From Pseudisothecium myosuroides (Eukaryota; Streptophyta; Bryopsida; Hypnales; Lembophyllaceae): a stretch of 64,000 nucleotides of DNA. Each line of letters starts with the position of its first letter. Position 1 is the stretch's first letter. Under the pieces are notes generated by a model. It saw nothing but the letters and a program-made list of their open reading frames with translations, ran no database searches and was not told the origin of the DNA. The stretch is taken from NCBI GenBank assembly GCA_951799445.1, contig OX637290.1:2501-66500 (forward strand), in the 5' to 3' direction. Below, in pieces: positions 1 through 9,215 of this stretch. The translations under genes were made by a program, and so were the position numbers.

Positions 1-661
1 CCAATCGGACACCGTATGCATTAATTATAAATGAATGAAGTTCCAAAATAAGAATGCAACTTCATCCATTCATAACTCATTCATACAATGTCGTATCAAC
101 AAATGGGATACCCATCCAAAACACCCATTCATAGACCTACAAACATCCTTTGGGTCAAAATTCCAAAATCAACCACCTTCAAAAAGTCAACTCTAAGGGG
201 TCCAAAAGTCAAATAGGCCATATCTCCCAAAATAAGCCCTATGTTTGGGCTTTTTATAACTCCATTGTGTTCACAACCCTTGAAAATAGGGGGGTAGGTA
301 CCCTAAACTCTCTCAAATTCCACAACCTCACAAAAATGGAAACCCTAAGTGCCACTTTTAAAACACTCACAACATCCAACCCTAAACTTTTTTGAAAAAA
401 CAAAGACCACCATTAGATTCACAATACCCACAAATAGGGGGGTAGGTCTATTCAAAATCTCAAAATAACTTCCAATAAAGAAAGTCAACTCACCCTCAAA
501 AAGTCCAAGTTGCTATATCTCGCAAATGGTGACACTTTTAGGGCGGTTTTTTGCACCATTGGATGCACAACATATGATAATGGGGGGGTAGCCAAAATCC
601 CAACCCAAAAAAAGTATGTCTAAAAATCGGGAATACCCATGTAACCCTAAACCCTAAACCC
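1..661. repeat. R1 direct repeat, copy 1
   Basis: This block reappears at 2802-3462 with a constant offset of 2801 bases and no difference that I could find by eye, so the duplication is recent. The left edge is unknown because the window starts here. Inside, a box of the form CCATT..TTCACAA..AAATAGGGGGGTAGGT recurs at about 289, 437 and 582, a spacing of roughly 147 bases. The right edge runs into CCCTAAA repeats. An 81-codon open frame at 150-395 is present in both copies only because the DNA is identical; it has no recognisable domain and I do not call it a gene. Confidence 0.9.
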
Positions 662-671
662 TAAACCCTAA
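643..671. repeat. Short interstitial CCCTAAA tract
   Basis: About four perfect CCCTAAA units lie between R1 and R2. This is the plant-type telomere repeat. At this length it is an interstitial tract and not a chromosome end. Confidence 0.85.
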
Positions 672-1917
672 ATTTCTAGAGTGCTGATATCAAGAGTGTA
701 TGCCATTTACAGCTTCTTTCCATCAATGTTGTCCGAAATGAATCCCTAAAGGATAATTGTCCATAAGAGGGTGTTTTAGGATTTTGAATAGGTTCCATTT
801 TGAATGTGAATTATCCTACGCCTTGACATGTGACGGATGTGTCCTCTACAGTCCTCTACATGGCACAACAAAGGTTTCAAAACACCCTAAATCCAAAATG
901 GAGTTTCCACAGAGAAGATCGAAGACCCTAAAACCGCAACTGGATGGATAGTTTAGATGCCCATCATGAGTCAAAAATTGCAAAACCCTTGTTCCTCGAC
1001 CTTGTCAAAACCAACCCTAAACCCTAACCGGCATCGATATGTACAACCCCTTCAAACCCCCAATATTGATAATGCAAGGGCATGATTAAGTTGACCCTAA
1101 ATCCTAACGTGCTGGCACTTAGACGCAGTTTTGAATTGCCAGACTTGAGCGAGGCCATAGTTTACCAAGTTCTGGAATCCTTAGTGAAGATATGATATCA
1201 ATAATGCGATGAAGATGCACATCACCCTAAAACTCTATCTACAAGTTTCAAAAGCACAATTGAGAGATACTTATCACCCAAAACCTGACCTTGGGCTTAA
1301 CAACCCAAAACCCTGAACACTGGACTTGTTGCATCAAAGTCCCTAGCCTGGACTTGTCGCCCCGAATTCCCAACATTGGACTTGTCAAACCCTGAACTCT
1401 ACACATTGAACTACAATCTATAGGTGGTACATCGGAGAAGCGATATGCAATGAAATATTAAGACAAAGTTATAGTAAGACTGAGATAAAGTTTTTGAGCG
1501 TCTGGTGTTTGCATACCGGAACAGGGAGTGTTTAGGTTATGGAGATCATTGATCTCAAGAGGGCTGTGCAAGACCAGCAAATGCCTATTAGGCATCCTAA
1601 AATTCAAGCGTCCATTATTGAGATGGAAAACAGGTGGGCGATGAAATCCAATAATGCCAGAAGGAGTCAGGTCTGCAGGGTTCAGGGTCGTACGGGCAGG
1701 GTGTATCTCCGAGTTGGACCTGCATTCCGCCTGCACAAGGACAGGTCTGCAACAGCTCGCACGCGCCCGGTCAGGGTGTATTTTCAAGCTTCGACGTGCA
1801 TTCCAGAAAATGACGTGCATTCCCAAAAGGAAAGGTACACCGGTGTACCCCGCCGTGTTAAAAGGTGTACCGGTGTACCCCAAAGTGCACCGCATTCCAG
1901 TCACTGCGATCTATAGG
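666..1917. repeat. R2 direct repeat, copy 1
   Basis: A 1252-base block is repeated at 11930-13181 with the same length and only about three substitutions seen by eye (for example near 1290, 1673 and 1828), so about 99.8 percent identity. It contains scattered CCCTAAA-like words and open frames in several registers on both strands (for instance 1458-1904 minus, 1539-1916 plus), none with a recognisable domain. The end at about 1860-1915 has two close copies of a GGTGTACCGGTGTACCCC word. It looks like mobile or segmentally duplicated non-coding DNA. Confidence 0.9.
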
Positions 1918-2018
1918 TGATGAAACCTACGCCATTGGATTCGTAGACCCCCAAAATGGGGGGGTAGGTCTACTCAAAACTCCAAAACAAAAAGTCAAGA
2001 CCACCTAGGACACCCATG

Positions 2019-2612
2019 TAACCCAAAACCCTCGACGGACGACGCCTCAGCAGGGAGCATGACTTGTTCCGCATCACAGGCCTCGAGAGAGCACTGGCTG
2101 GAGCATTCGACACTAGAGAGGTCGCCATGGAGCCCCTTCTTGAGCAGTGTCAGGGCTTTCTGTCGGGATTTGCAGCTATGGTCCATGGCAGAGACGAGCG
2201 ATATCCGTCGGTGGAGGTTCACAGCGCTCTGACCTTCACTCGTCAGGCTTTTGGCTGGAGTGGGAGGTACATGAGAGTTCAGCTACAGCGAGCACGAGAT
2301 TGGGCGGTGGTTGCTACAGCGGCGGAGGCAGCGAAGGGAGAGGTAGAGGAGGACTTAGGGTTTTCTTATGAGGGCGTAGAGTTAGATAGTCTCGAGCTCC
2401 GACCTTTGATTCAGGATTTTCTAGATCATGCAGAGTGGTCTCTTCAGTCTAGGGTTAGAGACCGTACAGTCCCAGGGCTCATGCTGAGGAGCACCTACGG
2501 CGGTCAGTACCTCCCAAAGGTAGGCATCTATACCGATCGTGTAGGCGCAGCTCGTCACTATCTTGGCCTACACGGAGCACAGTGGAGAGTGCATATTCGA
2601 TCTATTGCATAG
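2019..2612 (+). CDS. Unrecognised open frame, about 197 codons, no ATG at its 5' end
   Basis: An uninterrupted frame runs from just after a TAA near 2018 to the TAG at 2610-2612. It is noticeably more GC-rich than its flanks and has protein-like composition: arginine-rich, with helical-looking acidic stretches and a C-terminal part rich in Gly, Tyr and His. The first in-frame ATG is at 2127, so it may be a 3' exon, or a fragment of a transposon protein in which the upstream part is missing. It lies between the R2 and R1 blocks and therefore inside the duplicated repeat region. I recognise no family, catalytic motif, signal peptide or membrane segment. A retroelement or repeat-borne remnant is the most likely reading; a real host exon is possible. 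Confidence 0.35.
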
Positions 2613-2801
2613 AGTGATATATCTATTTTTATATATGTCTATTTCCATCTATTATCTATATATATATATATATATTTTCCTATTTTCCCAGTCCATTTGA
2701 ATCCTTCTACTTTGACACCCATAAAAAAACATTCTTCATTTTTCTAAAAAATATCATGCTATAGATATATACAAGAGCATTCCAAAATGTCCTAAAACTC
2801 C
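2613..2801. other. AT-rich spacer with a TA run
   Basis: Contains a short (TA)n run at about 2657-2675 and otherwise AT-rich sequence up to the start of the second R1 copy. Nothing else is seen. Confidence 0.6.
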
Positions 2802-3462
2802 CCAATCGGACACCGTATGCATTAATTATAAATGAATGAAGTTCCAAAATAAGAATGCAACTTCATCCATTCATAACTCATTCATACAATGTCGTATCAA
2901 CAAATGGGATACCCATCCAAAACACCCATTCATAGACCTACAAACATCCTTTGGGTCAAAATTCCAAAATCAACCACCTTCAAAAAGTCAACTCTAAGGG
3001 GTCCAAAAGTCAAATAGGCCATATCTCCCAAAATAAGCCCTATGTTTGGGCTTTTTATAACTCCATTGTGTTCACAACCCTTGAAAATAGGGGGGTAGGT
3101 ACCCTAAACTCTCTCAAATTCCACAACCTCACAAAAATGGAAACCCTAAGTGCCACTTTTAAAACACTCACAACATCCAACCCTAAACTTTTTTGAAAAA
3201 ACAAAGACCACCATTAGATTCACAATACCCACAAATAGGGGGGTAGGTCTATTCAAAATCTCAAAATAACTTCCAATAAAGAAAGTCAACTCACCCTCAA
3301 AAAGTCCAAGTTGCTATATCTCGCAAATGGTGACACTTTTAGGGCGGTTTTTTGCACCATTGGATGCACAACATATGATAATGGGGGGGTAGCCAAAATC
3401 CCAACCCAAAAAAAGTATGTCTAAAAATCGGGAATACCCATGTAACCCTAAACCCTAAACCC
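2802..3462. repeat. R1 direct repeat, copy 2
   Basis: Base-for-base copy of 1-661 as far as I can read. It ends in CCCTAAA units that continue, with one imperfect unit, to about 3511. The two R1 copies flank R2 plus the 2019-2612 frame, in the manner of long terminal repeats, but R1 lacks TG...CA termini at the visible edge, so I do not call LTRs. Confidence 0.9.
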
Positions 3463-3511
3463 AAAAACCCTAAACCCTAAACCCTAAACCCTAAACCCTA
3501 AACCCTAAACC
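3443..3511. repeat. Interstitial CCCTAAA tract
   Basis: Roughly nine CCCTAAA-type units with a few variants (CCCAAAAA). It is the longest telomere-like tract in the window. Confidence 0.85.
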
Positions 3512-4005
3512 TAAAACCGGACCCGTGGATGAGATGAGGTGGGAAAGACCAAGCAGAACCATGGTTCTCTTGGGCGTAGTACCACTGAACTCATCATCGG
3601 ATGATGACTCAACAATCAGGTCCCCATAGGTCTGGACCAAGGTGGGAAAGACCGGGTGGAACCATGGTTCTCCCGGGCGTAGTACCATCGAGTTGGACCG
3701 GACCCATGGATGAGAAGAGGTGGGAAAGACCGGCTGGAACCACGGTTCCACCGAGCGCACTACCACCGAACTCATCAAAGGATCTCGACTCGAAATCGGA
3801 TTCCCATGGGTTTCGACCGAGATGCGAAAGACCAGATGTGACCACGGTCCTTCCGGGCGTAGTAACATTGAATCGGACGGCACTCGTGGATGAGAAGAGG
3901 TGGGAAAGACTGTGCGAAACCATGTTTCTCACAGGCGCACTACCACTGAACTCATCGTCGGATGACGACTTGAAATCGGGCCGGTCGGAGGCGCTGGTGC
4001 GCTTT
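3512..4005. repeat. Higher-order tandem repeat upstream of the dioxygenase gene
   Basis: The word AGGTGGGAAAGACC or close variants recurs at about 3537, 3640, 3718, 3825 and 3898, with alternating spacings near 105 and 75 bases. This gives a higher-order unit of about 180 bases in roughly two and a half copies. Each unit also carries GAACCATGGTTC-like palindromes and CCACTGAACTCATC words. Open frames on both strands (3491-4008) simply reflect the repeat. It ends about 40 bases before the TATA box of the next gene, so it may sit in or near the promoter. Confidence 0.75.
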
Positions 4006-4047
4006 TAGGGTTTAGGGTGCGATGTGCGATGTGCGGCTGAAAAATAA

Positions 4048-4054
4048 TATAAAT
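4048..4054 (+). promoter_or_regulatory. TATA box of the dioxygenase gene
   Basis: TATAAAT lies 117 bases upstream of the chosen ATG at 4165. A start site 25-35 bases downstream would leave a 5' leader of about 80 bases. The AT-rich box stands out in an otherwise GC-rich stretch. Confidence 0.5.
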
Positions 4055-4164
4055 TTGTGCTACTCGATATCGCTGGGTTTCGGACCGAAGACTGATATGA
4101 ACTTCTGATTGTCAATTTCGAGTGCAGTACCCGGTTCGGCTGTTGTTTGGGAGTTTACGACACG

Positions 4165-6618
4165 ATGAAGACGGCCCGCAAGCCTAAGGGGGCGAGGCAA
4201 GACCCCAGCAAGAAGTGCGACAGGGAGCTGGAGTGGTGCGAGTCCTGTGAGTGTGGGGTGCCCAAAGACAAGGCCTCCCTGGACATGCACTTCTCCTCCA
4301 ACAAGTCGCACAAGCGGAAGGCAGCACTGCACATGCTGGCGTCTTTCTTCGCCAGGCACGGCCTCGACTACTTTCCCGCAGGTGCGTCCCATTGGTGGAG
4401 TTCGGGGCACTCCGGCAGGGCCATGGTGTGGGGGCACTGGATTCGGGTGTGCGAGTGCAAGGGTTAAGGTGATAGGCTGCGGTATCGAGATATGGACGTC
4501 TCTCGGTGTTGAGACGTCGCGGTTTAGGGTTTAGACGCTGAGATGTCGACGTGTTGTGTCGCAAAACCAAGATACTGGGATGTCGACCCCAAACCGATGC
4601 CGAGATGTTGAGGCTCCGATATGTCGAGGTGTGGAAGTGCGGAGATCCTCCCGTGTCCTCAGTGTCGAGGCTCCGACACGTCGAGGTGTGGAAGTGCAGA
4701 GACCCTCCCGTGTCCTCGGTGTCGGGGTGGGGTGTCGGCGATCCGAAGTGTCGGGCTGCCATCTCAAGGCATCTCAAGGCGTGGAAGTGTTGAGGTTTCG
4801 GGCGCAACTGCGCTGGGTTGGGACTGCGTTTTATAGGTGCCCAGGTTGTAGGGTGTTGAGCGGGAGTGTTTTGTTGAGGTGTTGGGGGTGTTGGGATGTC
4901 GGTGGTGTTGGGGTGTTGCCTAAACCTAAATCTGAATTCCAAACCAGGTTTGGCGTTGTCGATGTAGGATCGGGGCGTTGGGCTGTAATTTCGAGGCATG
5001 GAGATGTCGTGATGTCAAGGTTTCGGGTTGTTGGCACGTCGCGGGGGTTAATCGAGATGTACGTAGGTTTTAGGGTTGTACTGAGCCGCATAACCGAGGT
5101 GTCAAGGCGCCGAGGTGTGGAGGTGCTGAGAGCTCAACATGTCCTCGATGTTGGAGTGCGGTGTCGATGTTTCAAAGTGTCGGACTGCCGTCTCGAGGTG
5201 TCGGGGTGTTTATGTTTCGGGTGTTGGGATGAGGTGTCGGGGAAGGTGCTGAGGTGTGGAGCCGACGTGTGTTGTTGAAGGTGTTGGAGGTGATGGGATG
5301 TTGGGGATTTGGAGGTGTTGGGCTGTTAGGGGACCTTGAACCCTAAAAATCCTGAACTATGTCTGGGGCTTGGTGATGTAGGTACATCGTACTTTTGCTC
5401 GGTATGCTGCATGAATCTTCCCAATAGTGTGGAAGCCCTACAGCACCACCTGGAGAAGTACGCCGACCAACACGCAGTCGCCGTCAAAGTGCCGCCAATT
5501 GCCTTCCCCTCGACGGGCAAGGAGGTGCTCGTGCGGAAGACGGTGAAGCTCTTGGACTTCGCCAGCACGAATGATGCCCTGAATGAGCAGCTTTTGAAGA
5601 CCCTGAAGCGAGTGGAGAGTCCAATCACAATGCTGGAGTCACCCTCTCGCACCCAGATTTTTGATCTGAGATGCGATGTCTTCAGTCCAACAGAGTTGGA
5701 GGTCTTGACGAAGGTCGTCTCGCATCTTGAGAGGAAGGGCACAAATGTGAGCAGATCGGAGGCCAAAGGGTCCAGTCGGATCTGCATGTGGGGGATGCGG
5801 TCCGCGTATGGCAACACCGGATGGTATGTGCAGGATGATCCTAGATTTTACAGCCTGTCGGAGGATTTCGCACGCTTTGTGTGCAAGATCTTGAAGCGTG
5901 AGTATGCGGCTATCTTTGAGCATTTGGAGAGCATTCCAAGGGTTGAAGGTTTCCACGAGGAGGATGCCAGGATTGGTGGCGGCCCCTTTTCGTCCTTCGC
6001 AACAACTAGGGATTACAATTGCCGGCCCCACAAAGACGAGGACGACTACGACCACGGCTTCATCCTCTGGCTCCGGGAAGGTAATTCGCACTTTTTCGCA
6101 ACTCTAAACCATTATTGTTGGGAGCTACCCTAAACCCAAATCCTGGCATTCATGTTGGTTGCAGATGCCATTCCCGAAGGGGTAGAGCCGGCCATTTTCG
6201 CGTTTCCAGAGGTTGGGATGTCGTTCGTGCCCAAGCACGGGGACGTCTTGTGTTTCCGCCCCGGTCAATACCTCCACTGCACCAGGCGGTTGCACGAAAC
6301 CAACCTCTTGGGGGTAGCCCTCTTCCAGAAATGCTCCCTCTATCGACGGTTGGGCCAACTCATTCTCCCGAGTTCCATTGGATCTGTGGAGTACGAGCAC
6401 AAAAAGGGCAAGAAGCAGGTTGTGGAGACCCGCACAGGGTTCCTCCGCAAGAAGCAGTTGTACAAACAATGCTTGCACGAATCCACCTTGTCCATTTCGC
6501 ACTTCTTGGTGAGTTGTTCGTTTCTTAAACCGCCTATTTTATCTATTGATTCTGTCCACATCACATGCAATTCAAAATGTACTAACTCTTTCGTTGGTAT
6601 CTTTTTTACCAGGAGTAG
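4165..6618 (+). CDS. Double zinc-finger, TET/JBP-like Fe(II)/2-oxoglutarate dioxygenase (four exons)
   Basis: Exons: 4165-4381, 5382-6080, 6165-6508, 6613-6618; all introns are GT-AG and the reading frame is kept across all three joins, giving about 421 residues without a stop. The N-terminus has two C2H2-like fingers: C25-x2-C28 with H42-x6-H49 in exon 1, and C78-x2-C81 with H94/H95 and H103 at the start of exon 2. The C-terminal half looks like a double-stranded beta-helix dioxygenase: H289-K-D291 (the HxD iron site), then a GDVLCFRPGQYLH segment giving the distal H343, and R346/R347 as candidate 2-oxoglutarate contacts. The spacing and the GD..F....H segment resemble the TET/JBP family, which hydroxylates or oxidises thymine or 5-methylcytosine in nucleic acid; assignment to that family is inference. 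The last splice is uncertain: a weaker donor at 6512 would lengthen the tail by about 20 residues to a stop near 6672. It could instead belong to another nucleic-acid-linked dioxygenase branch, or be transposon-borne. Confidence 0.6.
4382..5381 (+). other. Intron 1 of the dioxygenase gene, GT-rich degenerate minisatellite
   Basis: The 1-kb intron begins GTGCGT and ends GTAG. It is strongly G/T-biased on the plus strand and consists largely of variants of a GATGTCGAGGTGTGGAAGTG-like word; two neighbouring longer units at about 4617-4676 and 4677-4730 are close copies. Open frames here on either strand (4184-4999 minus, 4556-5278 plus) are by-products of the repeat. Confidence 0.6.
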
Positions 6619-6829
6619 GAGTAGATTGGAGCGATCTCGTGGCCGCCTCCAACCTTCAGTTCAGTTTATCGTAGAACCGAACGCACTATGTCGTACTTTG
6701 ACTGATGTTCTTCGTGTCTATTGAAAACTTTCTTATACATTCAATAACCCTGGATGTTGTTTTCCATCAAGCCTAAAAACCTTTGTTCGGTCGTGTACAC
6801 CTTGTTTTTGTGAAGTTCCTCTCTCAAAT
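6619..6829. other. Probable 3' flank of the dioxygenase gene
   Basis: AT-richer sequence without a coding frame. AATAAC at about 6743 is a weak poly(A)-signal-like word. No clear terminator or further exon is seen. Confidence 0.35.
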
Positions 6830-7105
6830 ATCGCGATATCTCAATATCTGTTGACAAATCGACACCCTGAACCTGATATGTGCACCTGATATCTCAATAT
6901 CCCGATATCTGTTTCCTCCTTTCCACCACTCGATATGTCAGCAACTTAACCCTCGAGATATCAATGTCGTTGAACCCTCGAGATTTCGATGCATTTGATA
7001 TCGAAATCGAGATATCAATATCGATGCGTTCGGTCTCCAGATATCTCCTAAATCGATATCGAGATATCTCAGCAACCGATATCGATATCGATATAAGTAC
7101 AAGAC
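6830..7105. repeat. GATATC-rich low-complexity block, copy 1
   Basis: Dense in GATATC, TCGATATCGA and CTCGATATGTC words, many overlapping palindromes. The block at about 11712-11929 shares its order of words (CGACACCCTGAACCT, TGTGCACCTGATATCTCAAT, CACTCGATATGTCAGC) with several differences, so the two are diverged copies. No coding potential. Confidence 0.75.
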
Positions 7106-7314
7106 AGTCTTCACAACTCCCAAAGACATGTTAGATCCACTAAAATAACTTCATAACTCTCCAAGACATACTTGGCTCATTGCGGAATAATTTTGCAGTG
7201 TATGGAAGAATACTCCAACTCAGGAATTGATTTTGATGCAGTAGAAACAAAAAGCCCACTGGCAGATATTAAAACAATAGTGAGGCCGGTCTTTAATTTG
7301 TGGGAGTACGTCAA

Positions 7315-7465
7315 CTTACTGGTGGGGCTAAGGAGGTCTGGTTTTGTCCTCTTAATATCTCCATCATTACAACTCCGAATGCAAATACATCACTTCTATC
7401 AGTGAACATGCCTGTTTCAAAATATCTGCTAGGATAGGGTTACTTTGAGTTAGCAACCCATTTAT
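7315..7465 (-). pseudogene. Receptor-like kinase fragment (activation segment to subdomain IX)
   Basis: Read on the minus strand from about 7465, the frame matches the plant receptor kinase region after the activation loop: a degenerate VAGT-GYLAPEY stretch with a TAA in place of the glycine, then YFETGMFTDRSDVFAFGVV and MMEILRGQ, the classic TG..T.(K/R)SDV(F/Y).FGVV..EI motif. It is followed by a consensus GTAAGT donor (complement of 7315-7320). No next exon is recognisable downstream and no kinase N-lobe upstream. Only one exon piece, with a nonsense change, survives, so this is a remnant, not a working kinase. Confidence 0.75.
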
Positions 7466-9017
7466 TCAAGTATAAACAAAGTGCGTCCAACTAGCACGAC
7501 CTTATTGCTGTTATCGATGAGAGTGAGGAGTCTTTTTTAATTACTTTATATTGCACTATATCCATTTTTTCAAAGAATATTGCATGTGGATGTCAATATT
7601 TTCATTTAAAGATTATACATACTTTGTTTATCTACATTCTGTCACATGAAAAATGGATGAAAGTAATATATTTAATGCTTAGCAAAGCAAGCGCCAATTG
7701 CTAGTATTTAGAAAATATAACATCAAAGTTTATAAATATGTTGATTTTAAGTAATTTCATAGAATATTCAAAGGGAAAATAAATGAACACAAAAAAAGTT
7801 TTATTTTCACTTTTATCTATAAAAAGTTTATTATTTGGAATGTTAAATTAAAAATTTTATATTGGAAAGTTTAAGTTATTATATTATTATGAAATTCATA
7901 ATTATCTTTTTTTTTAAATTCCATATTGAAAATTATTAAACAATTATCGATGAGAGTGAGGAGCCTTTGTCATTAATTTTTCACAACTTGGTGCATACCT
8001 AACCTAGGATTATGTTTGACCACACCGCCCAGCTAGCTAGCAATTACAATGAAAGCCCAATATTGTTTGTACAAGACTGCAAGGGAAATATTTTCAATAT
8101 AGCCCACCCTATGTCTAATTTTAAGATGTGCTTTTGTTGCTGCAAAGATTACAACAAAAGAGATTTTTGAGTTGACCACTTGTAAATGTTTTAGTTGCAT
8201 TTAATTATGACAATCTTGGCATTGTTTCACCCAAAAATTATTGACATAGAGGAAAGTATTGTTGACCCTTCTGAATATATGAAAAAAAAATTTAACAACT
8301 TCCATCGAGTTGGCATCTGTTGGCTTGGTTGACTTCTCACTAGGAAGTCTAGCGGGTGTATTACTTGAATTCGAACCTGAGATTTAAGAAAATGGATGTG
8401 ACCAATGTACCTTCTATATGAAGCAATAACCATGATTTCCATGCTTCCGATCCTTTTAATAATATTATATGCATTGTAGGACAATTATTCATGAAAATAG
8501 GTAGGAAGAAAGAAACTATTGAAGGTTGGAGGCTCTATTGGTCAAACCGAATAAATCATAGAGTTTGTGTTTTAGCGCATAGAAAATATATAAGTGGACG
8601 GGTTGTTAATATTTTATATACTAAAAAAACATGAAAATATTGGAGAATTATTTTTTTCCTATCACTTAGACCCTAAAGCCTAAAAAAATGAATCCTATGC
8701 TATACTTTATAAAAATAGGCAAGTGTTTCTTGCAGTCATCCAAGAATTGTTTGCTTACCCTAAATTTTTCAACACTCTTCATTTTAGAATAAGTTTTTCT
8801 ATTCATGCATGGAAGTGGGGGGGTTTTCTAAATGTTTTCACTGAAGACCAATTTTTTGGGTATTTAAAATTAGCAATAGTGAGATTTAATTAGATTTTTA
8901 GAAATAGTTGTACAGTATTTTAAAAAAATTAAACATGATCCACATTTTCCCTAGTTACTTCCCAAATTGACTTATACGTACAGTAAGCTAAACCATCATC
9001 ATGGTTTAATGACCACA
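7466..9017. other. AT-rich non-coding stretch
   Basis: No credible coding frame. A 20-base word (TTATCGATGAGAGTGAGGAG) occurs at 7511-7530 and again at 7944-7963, bracketing about 410 bases of very AT-rich DNA; see the findings. The remainder shows nothing recognisable. Confidence 0.6.
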
Positions 9018-9024
9018 TGACTAA

Positions 9025-9215
9025 GTAATATGGTGTAATAAGATATAACATAGGGTGTAACAAATGGTATAAGAAAGTGTAACAAATAGTGTAATGAGGT
9101 GTAATAGAGGGTGTAATGAGGTATAATGGAGGGTGTCATGAGGTGTAATGGAAGATGTAACAAGGTGACTATAAGGGAGGGTGTAAAAAGGGTGTGAAAT
9201 CATGGTGTAACCATT
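9025..9215. repeat. GGTGTAATG-type degenerate short tandem array
   Basis: About 16 variants of a 9-13-base word of the form GGTGTAA(T/C)(G/A) in succession. A few inverted copies (GTTACACC, TTACACC) lie at about 10048-10095, so the array and those words may mark the edges of one roughly 1.1-kb unit. Confidence 0.7.

Noticed and set aside
150..395. 81-codon open frame present twice (also at 2951-3196)
   Set aside because: Identity of the two frames only reflects the R1 duplication; no domain and low-complexity composition.
1458..1904. Overlapping open frames on both strands in R2
   Set aside because: Several registers are open at once and none resembles a protein family; typical of GC-richer repeat DNA.
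1..3462. R1 copies as LTRs of a 3.5-kb retrotransposon
   Set aside because: No TG...CA ends at the visible edges, no primer-binding site or polypurine tract, and the R2 block between them also occurs alone at 11930.
643..3511. A true chromosome end
   Set aside because: The CCCTAAA tracts are only 30-70 bases and are continued on both sides by other sequence.
4184..4999. 271-codon minus-strand frame rich in Pro, Thr and Arg
   Set aside because: It is the shadow of the GT-rich minisatellite in intron 1 and of the real exon 1.
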